Positions 10,501-21,858 of a stretch of 64,000 bases of DNA are shown here, one piece after another. The notes below the pieces were generated by a model. It was not told the origin of the DNA. It did no database searches and saw nothing but the letters and a program-made list of their open reading frames with translations. The stretch is from the NCBI GenBank assembly GCA_963728165.1, contig CAVSIY010000002.1, positions 1-64,000 of the forward strand, given 5' to 3'. Source of the stretch: Hyphomicrobium_A sp963728165. Lineage in GTDB: Bacteria; Pseudomonadota; Alphaproteobacteria; Rhizobiales; Hyphomicrobiaceae. Position numbers and translations under genes: made by a program. Every line of letters begins with the position of its first letter. The first letter of the stretch is position 1.

Positions 10501-11226
10501 CTAGCGCCAGCTCAAGATGCCGACCCCGGCGAAGAAGAAGCGCCCCAAGCCCACCGTGAACACCAGCGCGCCCCACAGCGTGTGCTCGATGAAGACCGCC
10601 CAGAACGAGCGCGTCATGGCGTAGCGGTAGGCGAACAGCGCCCCCGTCGCCATGGTGCCGTAGATGGCGAGCTCGGTGCCGATGACGATGTGGCCCAGTC
10701 CGAAGAGGGCGCCGTTGAGCCCGATCGCCAGCCACCAGGCGCGCCCGAACAGCGCGCCATAGCGATGGAAGAAGAACGTGCGGTAGACGAGCTCCTGCAC
10801 CACCACCGACATCGCCGGATAGAGCAGCATGATCTTCTTGTAGGTCTCGGGCCGGTCGCGCGGAAACTCCAGAAACCAAGTGGGATGGACATGCGCTACG
10901 TAGTAGGCAACCGCGCCGCCGCCCACGGCGAACACCGCGAGGATCGACACAAACGTTGCGAAACTGAAGCCGCGCGTCAGCTCGCGGCGGATGGAGAAGG
11001 TCGGGTCGACCAAGAGGCAGATGAGCACGATGCCCAAGACCGGCATCAGCGCGATGAACACCGGCATCCTGAGATCGTGCACGGCCATGGATACCGCGAG
11101 CGGCGCACCCACGTAGATGACCGCCATCTCCGCGACGAGCAAGAGGCGGAAGACGGGCGAAAGGTCACGAATGGAGAGCGTGCCGCCGGCGCACAAAACG
11201 CCGTCCGTTGTGCTGCTCGGCTCCAC
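10501..11226 (-). CDS. CPBP-family intramembrane protease-like protein
   Basis: A 241-residue polytopic membrane protein with about seven hydrophobic segments. The conserved core of CPBP/Abi (CAAX protease and bacteriocin-processing) glutamic proteases is recognisable: VVQELVYRTFFFHRY stands for motif 1, FGLGHIV for the F..xH motif and EHTLWG for the last His motif. The usual EExxxR is QExxxR here, so the first Glu is changed while the second Glu and the Arg remain. Substrate unknown. It lies 117 bases upstream of ettA on the same strand. A non-catalytic scaffold role cannot be excluded because of the altered motif. Confidence 0.75.
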   Translation of the reverse strand: MEPSSTTDGVLCAGGTLSIRDLSPVFRLLLVAEMAVIYVGAPLAVSMAVHDLRMPVFIALMPVLGIVLICLLVDPTFSIRRELTRGFSFATFVSILAVFAVGGGAVAYYVAHVHPTWFLEFPRDRPETYKKIMLLYPAMSVVVQELVYRTFFFHRYGALFGRAWWLAIGLNGALFGLGHIVIGTELAIYGTMATGALFAYRYAMTRSFWAVFIEHTLWGALVFTVGLGRFFFAGVGILSWR

Positions 11227-11273
11227 GCGTCCTCCACCCTCTCCCGCCCAGCGGCGAGCCTAGCCCGATGGGC

Positions 11274-12305
11274 TCAGGCCCGCACGCCCGATTGCGCAGC
11301 CGCACGCGCCAGCCAGCGGCGCTCGACTTCGCGCGCGATGTCGTCGACCGAGTGCAGCGGCTCGTAGCTCCACGCCGGGAGCGCGTCGAAACGCTCAGGG
11401 AGAGGCCGCGTCGCCCCGCGCGTCTCAAGGGCTGCATGAAAGCGACGGAACTTGGCCGAGCCCCCCGACGGCGTGAACACGAAGACGGGCTTGCCCGTGG
11501 CGCAGGCCTCGCCCGTCATGTTGACGCTGTCGGCCGTCACCACCAGGAGGTCGGCGTGCGCCAGGAACTCGCCGTAGGGGTTGGGGCCAGAGCGGTCCCA
11601 GAGGATGCGGGGAAAATCGCGCGTCGCCCGGTCGGTGACCTCGAGCAGGCGCTGGTGCGTGCGCCGCGATGGCGTGATCAAGAAGCTCGCGCCCAGGCGT
11701 CCGAGCGAGGCGAGCGCGTCGGCAAAGCGCGCATCGTCCTCGTCGCGAAACTTGTAGACGGCGTTCTTGCCGCCGAGCACCACGGCAACGCGGGGGTGCG
11801 GCAAGGCGGCGATCGCGGGGGCGACCGAGCCGCGCAACTCGGCCAGGCGCTTTGAGGTGAAGCTGTGGGGGGCGGTGAGCGTCGTGAACACGTTGGCCCC
11901 GCGCAGGCGGTCGTGCTCTGGAACCCAGATCATGTCGGCGGTGGCAAGCCCGGTCTTGGGATCCTGCATGACGACCGTGAAAAGGTCAGGCCCCGCCTTG
12001 CGGCGCAGAGCCCGCATGTAGGGCACGCTGCCGCGTCCGAGCGAGATCGCCACCTTTGGCCAGGGCGGTGCGAACTGGGCGCCCGGCTCACCGAAGCGCT
12101 CGGCGGGAGCGACGGGCCCCCAGGGGGCTGCGAATTTCCACAGACCTTTCGGTGTTACCCGCTTCATTTCGTAGGCAAGGCCCAGCGCCTCGGCAACGCC
12201 TTGAGCCTGCACATCCATTCCGGCCATGCCGGTGGTGATGACCCAGGCCTTGAGGCCCGCCATCGGGCGCACCAATTCTGCGTTTGCTCGGGCTTTGGTC
12301 GTCAT
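11274..12305 (-). CDS. ELM1-like (DUF1022) protein
   Basis: A 343-residue soluble protein of the family named after plant ELM1, a mitochondrial fission factor. Bacterial members are of unknown function and have a glycosyltransferase B-like layout. Visible family features are WVITTGMAGMDVQAQG near the N-terminus, ISLGRGSVPYMRAL, VVMQDPKTG, the central VVLGGKNAVYKF and the C-terminal LVVTADSVNMTGEACATGKPVFVF, a nucleotide-sugar-site-like block. A role in envelope sugar transfer is an inference from the fold. The ATG at 12305 is used; an internal Met at residue 15 is possible. It lies 47 bases upstream of the CPBP gene, so the two may be cotranscribed. Confidence 0.8.
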   Translation of the reverse strand: MTTKARANAELVRPMAGLKAWVITTGMAGMDVQAQGVAEALGLAYEMKRVTPKGLWKFAAPWGPVAPAERFGEPGAQFAPPWPKVAISLGRGSVPYMRALRRKAGPDLFTVVMQDPKTGLATADMIWVPEHDRLRGANVFTTLTAPHSFTSKRLAELRGSVAPAIAALPHPRVAVVLGGKNAVYKFRDEDDARFADALASLGRLGASFLITPSRRTHQRLLEVTDRATRDFPRILWDRSGPNPYGEFLAHADLLVVTADSVNMTGEACATGKPVFVFTPSGGSAKFRRFHAALETRGATRPLPERFDALPAWSYEPLHSVDDIAREVERRWLARAAAQSGVRA

Positions 12306-12482
12306 CGGCGCCTTTCTGTCCGCTCGAGGAGGCCAAGTCGAGTCCCCTTCCGGCCGCAGGAGGGAGGGAAAATGGACTTATGCCGCGAACTAGCCAAACG
12401 GGGCCAGTTCGTGCAACGTCCGCATGCGGAACACGATTCAAGGCGGGTGCTCGGCGGCACTGCGTCAGAAAGAGATCACGCG

Positions 12483-12962
12483 ATGGCCGTCCGCCTCGAT
12501 CCCCTAGACTGGCGCATTCTCAAGGAGTTGCAGAGCGACGGCCGCATGACCAACGTGGCGCTGGCCGCGCGCGTGGGGCTGTCGGCGCCCCCCTGCCTGC
12601 GCCGCGTGCGCGCGCTGGAGGAGGCGGGCCTCATCACCGGCTTCACCGTGCTCTTGGACGAGCCGGCGCTGGGCTTCAAGCTCACGGCCTTTGCCATGGT
12701 GCGGCTGCACAACCAGGCGGAGGCCGAGCTGCGCGATTTCGAGAACCTGGTGCTGGGGTGGCCCTTGGTGCGCGAGGCCCACATGCTGTCGGGCGAGAGC
12801 GACTACATGCTGAAATGCGTCGCGCCCGAGCTCACCGCCTTTCAGGACTTCGTGCTGAGCGTGCTCACGGCCGCGCCCAACGTCGCCAGCGTGAAGACGT
12901 TCCTCACCATCCGCCGCGCCAAGCGCGAACCGGGCGTGCCGATCGCCATTGCGGAGAAGTGA
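12483..12962 (+). CDS. Lrp/AsnC-family transcriptional regulator
   Basis: A 159-residue regulator, the usual length. An N-terminal winged helix begins LDPLDWRILKELQSDGRM (residues 5-22), with the recognition helix in LAARVGLSAPPCLRRVRALE. The ligand-binding RAM domain follows (ITGFTVLLDEPALGFKLTAF to the end) and includes GESDYMLKC, typical for the effector pocket. The ATG at 12483 gives normal family length; the frame is open far upstream only because of the high GC content. It converges on greA across a block of hairpins. The ligand, probably an amino acid, cannot be told from the sequence. Confidence 0.92.
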   Translation: MAVRLDPLDWRILKELQSDGRMTNVALAARVGLSAPPCLRRVRALEEAGLITGFTVLLDEPALGFKLTAFAMVRLHNQAEAELRDFENLVLGWPLVREAHMLSGESDYMLKCVAPELTAFQDFVLSVLTAAPNVASVKTFLTIRRAKREPGVPIAIAEK

Positions 12963-13022
12963 CACGTAGAGCGTGTCATCCTCAGACCAGGTTCGAGGAT
13001 GATGGCGCGCAGACGCGCCATC
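12961..13022. repeat. Three consecutive hairpins between lrp and greA
   Basis: Three inverted repeats fill the gap between the convergent genes: GACACG/CGTGTC, TCATCCTC/GAGGATGA with an 11-base loop, and GATGGCGCG/CGCGCCATC (13001-13022). The middle one resembles palindromes scattered through many Rhizobiales genomes (from memory). The set probably acts as a two-way terminator or transcript end. Confidence 0.55.
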
Positions 13023-13500
13023 ACTTCCACTCGATCTTGAGGATCTGGTAGGAGCGCGCCCCTTTGGGCGTCGTCACCTCGGCGGTGTCGTTCTTCGACT
13101 TGCCGATGAGCGCGCGCGCGATCGGCGAGGAGATCGAGATCTTGCCGTCGCGCACGCTCGCCTCGAAGTCGCCGACGATCTTGTATTTGACCTTCTCGTC
13201 GGTGTCCTCGTCGACGAGCGTGACCGTGGCTCCGAACTTCACCGTGTTGCCCGACAGCTTCGAGGTGTCGATCACGTCGGCGCGCCCGATGCGGTCCTCG
13301 AGGTCGGCGACGCGCGCCTCGTTGAAGCCCTGCGCCTCCTTGGCGGCATGGTACTCGGCGTTCTCGGAAAGATCGCCGTGGGCGCGCGCCTCCGCAATCT
13401 GCTGAATGATACGGGGACGCTCCTCCGATTTGAGGCGGTGCAGCTCGCTCTCGAGGGTCTTAAACCCCTCAATGGTCATCGGCACCCGTTCCATAGTCAT
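13021..13500 (-). CDS. greA: Transcription elongation factor GreA
   Basis: Stimulates the intrinsic RNA cleavage of backtracked RNA polymerase. The 159 residues have the N-terminal coiled coil (about 10-80) with DLSENAEYHAAKE at its tip, where acidic residues reach the polymerase active site. The C-terminal FKBP-like domain has SPIARALIGKSKNDTAEV. Length matches the family. The first Met at 13500 is used; MERVPM two codons later is equally possible. It lies upstream of, and convergent with, the Lrp gene and directly downstream of carB, a common alphaproteobacterial arrangement. Confidence 0.97.
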   Translation of the reverse strand: MTMERVPMTIEGFKTLESELHRLKSEERPRIIQQIAEARAHGDLSENAEYHAAKEAQGFNEARVADLEDRIGRADVIDTSKLSGNTVKFGATVTLVDEDTDEKVKYKIVGDFEASVRDGKISISSPIARALIGKSKNDTAEVTTPKGARSYQILKIEWK

Positions 13501-13607
13501 TTCCTAACGTCTCCCATAGGCCCGGCGCGGTCGCCAGGACCACCTCGACACACTGCCTTAACTCGTGTGGAACGGCCTGCCCCGCGTCGGCGGATGGGCC
13601 TTGTGGA

Positions 13608-16914
<3,307 letters not shown>

Positions 16915-17057
16915 GAGGCGGCCTTTTATTGCCGATCCCGGCCTTTGGCTATAGCGGCGCTGCCGGGTGAGGCCACAGCGCGCGCCGTCTTTGCCGCGAG
17001 CGGCCGGGGCCGGCTCGCCGTTCTGCGTCAGAAAATGCGAAAAAGTGCCCGCGCCCC

Positions 17058-17711
17058 TTACTGGGAGGCCGGCTTCGGCGCCTCGATCTTGAGGTCGATC
17101 GGATAGCTGTAGGTCGACTCGAAAATGGGTTGATCGAGCTTGTTGGCGCGGGCGAAAATGGAGCGCATGGGCAGGCCCGTGGTGCTGTCGACGTAGATGA
17201 CGCGCACCGGCCGGTTCGGGAGCTTGGGCTTATCTTTGGCGGCCGCCTTCGGGTCCTTGGAGTCTTCATTCTCGTTCTCGCCCTGATAGGCGAGCATGTC
17301 CTTGCCATCCACAGGCTTCTTACCCAAGCACTCGAAATCGCCCAGCGCGGCGGGGTCGTCGCCGAGGTTCTCCTGCATCTGAGTGACGAGCTGGCTCGTC
17401 AGCTGCGGATTGAGCGGCGCCCACGGCTCGCCTTTCCGGTGGGTCCAGGCCCGAGTTCCGACCAGCACCGTCTCGATGGGCTCCGGGTCCTTGGTCGATT
17501 TGACGACCTGGCGCATGCGGTCGGGCAGCACGTAGTCGACCGTCATATCCACCTTGCCATCCTCGCTGATCATCATCGTCTGCATGCGAAAGCCGCTCGA
17601 CTTGCGCTGGCGCTCCAGCGCGGAGGCGACCTCGTCCTTGCAGGACGACGCAGCATGGGCGGCAGCACCAGCCGCCATCAACAGGGCCGTGGCCATCAGC
17701 AATCGGCGCAT
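17058..17711 (-). CDS. Secreted protein, LolA/LppX-like, paralogue A
   Basis: A 217-residue exported protein; the ATG at 17711 follows AAGGAGG. The signal peptide is MRRLLMATALLMAAGAAAHA. The mature part starts SSCKDEVASALERQRKSSGF and contains VLPDRMRQV, ETVLVGTRAWTHRKGEPW, FECLG and TTGLPMRSIF, and ends with STYSYPIDLKIEAP. This succession resembles outer-membrane lipoprotein carriers of the LolA/LppX fold, which bind hydrophobic molecules in a half-barrel; that is inference from style only. Two Cys (mature N-terminus and FECLG) may pair. The next minus-strand gene upstream is a clear paralogue, so a tandem duplication is visible. Confidence 0.7.
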   Translation of the reverse strand: MRRLLMATALLMAAGAAAHAASSCKDEVASALERQRKSSGFRMQTMMISEDGKVDMTVDYVLPDRMRQVVKSTKDPEPIETVLVGTRAWTHRKGEPWAPLNPQLTSQLVTQMQENLGDDPAALGDFECLGKKPVDGKDMLAYQGENENEDSKDPKAAAKDKPKLPNRPVRVIYVDSTTGLPMRSIFARANKLDQPIFESTYSYPIDLKIEAPKPASQ

Positions 17712-17783
17712 CTCGTACTCCTCCTTCTCTTTGCGCCGCACGCTTCGGGCGCGCGGACAGAACTCACAGTCTTACAAGCGGCC

Positions 17784-18428
17784 TCACCGCGCCTTCGTCA
17801 GCGCTGCTTCCGGGTGGCCTTCGATCACGAGATCGGCTGGATAGGTGTAGGTGCCCTTGAACAGAGGGACCGCACCCGGCTTGTCCTCCATGACGATGTT
17901 TATGGCGGGCAAGCCCGTCTTGGGGTCGACGTAGATCGTGCGGTGGACGGGCCGCGACACCGTAGAGCCCTTGGCGTCCGCGCCCCCCTTCTCGACGCTG
18001 CGATAGGCAAGGTACTCCTTGCCGTCAATCGTCGCCTTGTCGAGGCACTCGAACTCGCCGACGTCCTTTGGCGGCTCGACCACGGCCTCGTGCACCTGGG
18101 CGATGATGGTCTGGGCAATTGCCGGCATCAGCTCCTCCCAGGGGCCGCCCTGACGGCTCCAGGCGCGCGTGCCGACGAGCACGGTCTCGAGCGGCGTCTG
18201 GCTTGGCGCCACGATCTTCTGGCGCATGCGGTCGGGCGGCTGGTACTCCGCCGTGATCTCCACCGGCCCACTGTCGCCCCTGACCTCGGCCACCATGCTG
18301 AACGCGTGCGAGGACCGCTGCTTCAAGAACGCCGCGGCGACCTCCTCCTTGCAGGAGGCGCCGGCGCTCCATGCGGGTCCCCCCGACAGGGCGACGGCGA
18401 TCAGGCCAACAGCGAGCAAGCGATGCAT
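17784..18428 (-). CDS. Secreted protein, LolA/LppX-like, paralogue B
   Basis: A 214-residue exported protein. The ATG at 18428 has GAGGAA upstream. The signal peptide ends near GPAWSAG. It shares the plan of the neighbouring gene: SCKEEVAAAFLKQRSSHAF, PPDRMRQKIV, ETVLVGTRAWSRQGGPWEEL, FECLDKATIDGKEYLAY, IYVDPKTGLPAINIV and TYTYPADLVIEG. Paralogue A carries an extra acidic and lysine-rich insert that is missing here. The pair sits between carB and carA, splitting the two synthase genes. Function is unknown; export of a hydrophobic ligand or lipoprotein handling would fit the fold guess. Confidence 0.7.
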   Translation of the reverse strand: MHRLLAVGLIAVALSGGPAWSAGASCKEEVAAAFLKQRSSHAFSMVAEVRGDSGPVEITAEYQPPDRMRQKIVAPSQTPLETVLVGTRAWSRQGGPWEELMPAIAQTIIAQVHEAVVEPPKDVGEFECLDKATIDGKEYLAYRSVEKGGADAKGSTVSRPVHRTIYVDPKTGLPAINIVMEDKPGAVPLFKGTYTYPADLVIEGHPEAALTKAR

Positions 18429-18546
18429 CAATTCCTCCCAGGCCGCGGCCCGTCTTGCGGTTTCTTCCCACTATATCGACCGAGGCGGCGGACGGCAGCC
18501 CCGAGCGGGTTAATGTTTCGTAGGGTAAAGCCGCCTGGCCCGCTGC

Positions 18547-19794
18547 TCAGCCGCCCTTCCTCTTGCGCATCAAGGCGACGAAGCGGTCGAAGAGATAATG
18601 GCTGTCCTGGGGGCCGGGCGAGGCCTCGGGGTGATACTGCACGGAGAACACCGGACGGCCCTTTACCTGGATGCCGCAATTGGAGCCGTCGAACAGCGAC
18701 ACGTGCGTCTCCTCCACCCCGGCCGGCAGCGTGGCCCGGTCGACCGTGAAGCCATGGTTCATGGAGGTGATCTCCACCTTCGCGGTGGTGAAGTCCTTGA
18801 CCGGATGATTGGCGCCGTGGTGGCCCTGGTGCATCTTTTTCGTCTTGGCGCCGAGCGCCAGCGCCAGCATCTGGTGGCCGAGGCAGATGCCGAACACGGG
18901 CAGGCCCAACTCGACCAGCTTCTTGATCTCAGGCACGGCATAGCGGCCTGTGGCGGCCGGATCGCCGGGGCCATTGGAGAGGAACACGCCGTCGGGCTTG
19001 CGCTCCAGGATCTCGGCGGCCTGTGCCGTCGCCGGCACCACCGTCACCTTGCAGCCTGCGCTCGCCAGGCAGCGCAGGATGTTGCGCTTCAGCCCGTAGT
19101 CGACGGCGACGACATGCAGGTCGGCGTGCTCCTGGCGGCCGTAGCCCTGGCCCCACACCCAGCGCGTCTCGTCCCAGGTGTAGCTCTGCCCGCTCGTCAC
19201 CTCGGGCACCAGATCCATGCCGTCGAGGCCGGGCCAGGCGGCGGCCTCGGCCTTGAGCTTGGGAAGGTCGAAGGTGGCGGAGGGCTCATGTGCGATGACG
19301 CCGTTCGGCATGCCCTGCTCGCGGATGCGAGCGGTGAGCGCGCGCGTGTCGACGCCGGCGAGGCCGATGATGCCGCGCGCCTTCAGCCAGCGGTCGAGCT
19401 GCTCGCGCGCGCGATAATTCGAGGCCGGCGTGATGGGCGCGCGCAGGATGCAGCCGCGCACGCCCGAGCGGGCGGCGAGGTTGGAGGTCTCGGTGTCCTC
19501 GATATTGGCGCCGACGTTGCCGATGTGGGGGAAGGTGAAGGTGATGATCTGGCCGGCATAGGAGGGATCGGTGAGGATCTCCTGGTAGCCGGTCATCGCA
19601 GTGTTGAAGCAGACCTCGCCCACGGCTGTGCCGGTGGCCCCCAGCCCGGTGCCGGCGATGACGGTGCCGTCCGCCAACACGAGCCGCGCCGTCAACGGCG
19701 CATCGGCCCACGGAGCGGGCGGTGCGGCGGAGGTCGGTGTCGTCGTGCTCAAAGCGGCGGCTCCGGGCACCCGCGCGGGGCTCTCGGCGCACAT
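18547..19794 (-). CDS. carA: Carbamoyl phosphate synthase small subunit
   Basis: Glutaminase subunit that passes ammonia to CarB. The 415 residues have the N-terminal CPSase_sm_chain domain (LVLADGTVIAGTGLGATG, FNTAMTGYQEILTDPSYAGQ) and a C-terminal class I amidotransferase with the nucleophile Cys in GICLGHQML and the His/Glu pair in VQYHPEASPGP. NGPGDP and MNHGF are typical neighbours. The first 30 residues are a variable Ala/Pro/Thr-rich extension, so a start further in, near APLTARLVL, is possible. It is separated from carB by two secreted-protein genes on the same strand. Confidence 0.96.
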   Translation of the reverse strand: MCAESPARVPGAAALSTTTPTSAAPPAPWADAPLTARLVLADGTVIAGTGLGATGTAVGEVCFNTAMTGYQEILTDPSYAGQIITFTFPHIGNVGANIEDTETSNLAARSGVRGCILRAPITPASNYRAREQLDRWLKARGIIGLAGVDTRALTARIREQGMPNGVIAHEPSATFDLPKLKAEAAAWPGLDGMDLVPEVTSGQSYTWDETRWVWGQGYGRQEHADLHVVAVDYGLKRNILRCLASAGCKVTVVPATAQAAEILERKPDGVFLSNGPGDPAATGRYAVPEIKKLVELGLPVFGICLGHQMLALALGAKTKKMHQGHHGANHPVKDFTTAKVEITSMNHGFTVDRATLPAGVEETHVSLFDGSNCGIQVKGRPVFSVQYHPEASPGPQDSHYLFDRFVALMRKRKGG

Positions 19795-19849
19795 GTTGGT
19801 GGCTCGGGCGCGGATGCGGCGCGGACCCTATGAGAAGCACCAGCTGCGG

Positions 19850-20620
19850 TCAACCGGGGCGGGAATTTTTCGCGGGCGACAAGGGCTTTGGCCTCGTATC
19901 CGCGACGATGCCGCCGTCCATCAGCTGCACCTGCCGGTCCATGCGGGCGGCAAGGTCAAGGTCGTGGGTGACGGCGACGACCGTCTTGCCGCGCTCATCC
20001 ACCAAATCGCGCAGGATCTGGAACACCTGCTCGCTCGACTTGGAATCGAGCGAGCCCGTCGGCTCGTCGGCGAGGATGACAGGGGCGTCGTTGGCGAGCG
20101 CGCGCGCCACCGCCACGCGCTGGCGCTGACCGCCCGACAGCTGGTCGGGGCGCTTGTGGCGATGATCGGCAAGACCCAGCGAATCGAGCAGCCCGGTGGC
20201 GCGCTCGCGCATTTCGGGGCGCGTCAGCCGGCCGAGCGCCCGCATCGGCAGCGTGATGTTGTCGAGGGCCGAGAACTCCGGGAGCAGGAAGTGGAACTGG
20301 AACACGAAGCCCAAGTCCGAGAGACGGGTTGCGGCCCGCTCCTCCTCGCTCATGTGGACCGTCGCCTTGCCGCGGATGCGCACCTCGCCGGTCGTGGGCA
20401 AATCGAGGAGGCCGAGCAGATAGAGCAGCGACGACTTGCCGGACCCCGACGGACCAGTGACGGCAACGAACTCGTTGTCCCCGATCGAAAGATTAATGTC
20501 GTGCACCAGTGTCGTCGGCACGATGCCGGCTAGGATGCGCGTCACGTTGCGCGCCTCGATCAGCGGGACGTCTGCGGGTCTTGCGGGCCGCTCCGCCAGC
20601 GCGGTTTCCCCCTTCGTCAT
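19850..20620 (-). CDS. ABC transporter ATPase of the LolD/MacB type
   Basis: A 256-residue cytoplasmic ATPase that would power the FtsX-like permease encoded just upstream. It shows Walker A (TGPSGSGKSS), the Q-loop, LSGGQRQRVAVARAL as signature, Walker B (VILADEPTGSLD) and the H-loop in VAVTHDLDLA. The ATG at 20620 overlaps the permease stop by four bases (ATGA), indicating translational coupling; the frame stays open beyond it only by chance. The three-gene set fits either a MacAB-like exporter or a lipoprotein-release system; the presence of a membrane-fusion protein favours export. Confidence 0.9.
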   Translation of the reverse strand: MTKGETALAERPARPADVPLIEARNVTRILAGIVPTTLVHDINLSIGDNEFVAVTGPSGSGKSSLLYLLGLLDLPTTGEVRIRGKATVHMSEEERAATRLSDLGFVFQFHFLLPEFSALDNITLPMRALGRLTRPEMRERATGLLDSLGLADHRHKRPDQLSGGQRQRVAVARALANDAPVILADEPTGSLDSKSSEQVFQILRDLVDERGKTVVAVTHDLDLAARMDRQVQLMDGGIVADTRPKPLSPAKNSRPG

Positions 20621-21858
20621 GTGGCCCCGCGGATGATCTCGACCGGGTGCATGCGCGCGGCCTTGCGCGCCGGCAGGAATCCCGCTGCGAACGAGGAGAC
20701 GAGCGCGGCGAGCATGGCAATAGCGTAGTGCACGGGCGAATAGGCGAGCGGCAGGTGCGTGGTGTCCATGAAGGGGCTCTTGAACTCGAGCGAGCCCAAC
20801 GCCAGGCAGAGCCCGTAGCCCAGCCCAAATCCGAGCAAGCCGCCGGCAAAGCCGATCAGCAGCGCCTCGATGACGAACATGGTGCGCACCGTGCGCTCGG
20901 AGAAGCCCAGCGACTTCATGATGGCGATGTCGCGCGCCTTCTCGAAGGTGATGGTGGAGATGATGTTGTAGGTGCCGAAGCTGGCCACCAGAAGAATGGC
21001 CCCCACGATCGTGTACATGATCACGTTGCGGATCACGAGGGTCGACAGCAGGTCCTCGTTCGCCTCCTGCCACGACACCGACTTGTAGCCCGTCTCCCGC
21101 TCTACGCGCGAAGCGACGGTGCGGGCGGCCATCGGATCGTCGACGCGGAGGCGCAGCGCGTTCACGAGGCCCGTCTGCCGCGCGAGGATCTGCGCGGTGC
21201 GCACCAACACATAGGCGGTGCCCTCGTCGATGGAGCGTATGCCCGCGTGAAAGATACCGACGACCTGTGCGTTGACGCGTGCCCCGTCGCTCGTCTGCAC
21301 GGTGATGTTGGCGCCGACGCGGGCGCCGATCTTTTCCGCCAGCCGGTCGCCGAGAATGATGGCATTGGTCGCACCGTAAAGATCCTTGAGCGTTCCCTCG
21401 CGCATCTGATCGACGAGCTCCGACACCCTCGGCTCGCGGTGGGGATCGATGCCAAATATCGTGGTGCCGACGTCACGCGAGGCATAACGGATGATGGCCT
21501 GCACGTTGACCGAGGGGGCGATGGCGCCGGGCACCCAGGCCTCGAGCGAGGCCATGGTGGCGAGGGGATTCTTGATCCCGCGCCGGCGAACCTCGGGCGT
21601 GAGGCCATAGATGCGCACGGCGTCGAACGCGGTCTCGGCCGGCTGCTCAGGCGCATGGCGACGGTCGTCGGAAACGGTGATGTGCGGCAGCGCGTTGACG
21701 AGCTGGCGGATGAAGTCATCCTGCGAGCCCTGCATCAGCGACGCCATCATGATGGAAAAACCGACGCCCGTGGCGACGCCGGCTACCGCCACCAGCGTCT
21801 GACGCCCGCGGCTGCGCACGTGGGTTAGGGCGACGTCGAGGACGAGACCGAGGTTCAT
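20617..21858 (-). CDS. FtsX-like/MacB-type ABC permease
   Basis: A 413-residue inner-membrane permease. One N-terminal membrane segment (about 20-40, VAVAGVATGVGFSIMM) is followed by a roughly 230-residue periplasmic MacB_PCD-like domain. A C-terminal FtsX domain with three segments follows (TIVGAILLVASFGTYNII, LLIGFAGGLLGFGLGYGL, YAIAMLAALVSSFAAGFLPA) and ends with ARKAARMHPVEIIRG, the usual FtsX-family tail. Start and stop each overlap the neighbouring genes by four bases. It works with the ATPase and the fusion protein of the same operon; substrate unknown. Confidence 0.9.
   Translation of the reverse strand: MNLGLVLDVALTHVRSRGRQTLVAVAGVATGVGFSIMMASLMQGSQDDFIRQLVNALPHITVSDDRRHAPEQPAETAFDAVRIYGLTPEVRRRGIKNPLATMASLEAWVPGAIAPSVNVQAIIRYASRDVGTTIFGIDPHREPRVSELVDQMREGTLKDLYGATNAIILGDRLAEKIGARVGANITVQTSDGARVNAQVVGIFHAGIRSIDEGTAYVLVRTAQILARQTGLVNALRLRVDDPMAARTVASRVERETGYKSVSWQEANEDLLSTLVIRNVIMYTIVGAILLVASFGTYNIISTITFEKARDIAIMKSLGFSERTVRTMFVIEALLIGFAGGLLGFGLGYGLCLALGSLEFKSPFMDTTHLPLAYSPVHYAIAMLAALVSSFAAGFLPARKAARMHPVEIIRGAT

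Noticed and set aside
11865..12482. N-terminal extension of the Lrp/AsnC regulator by about 200 codons
   Set aside because: It overlaps the ELM1-like gene in antisense; the family starts at the winged helix and the ATG at 12483 gives standard length.
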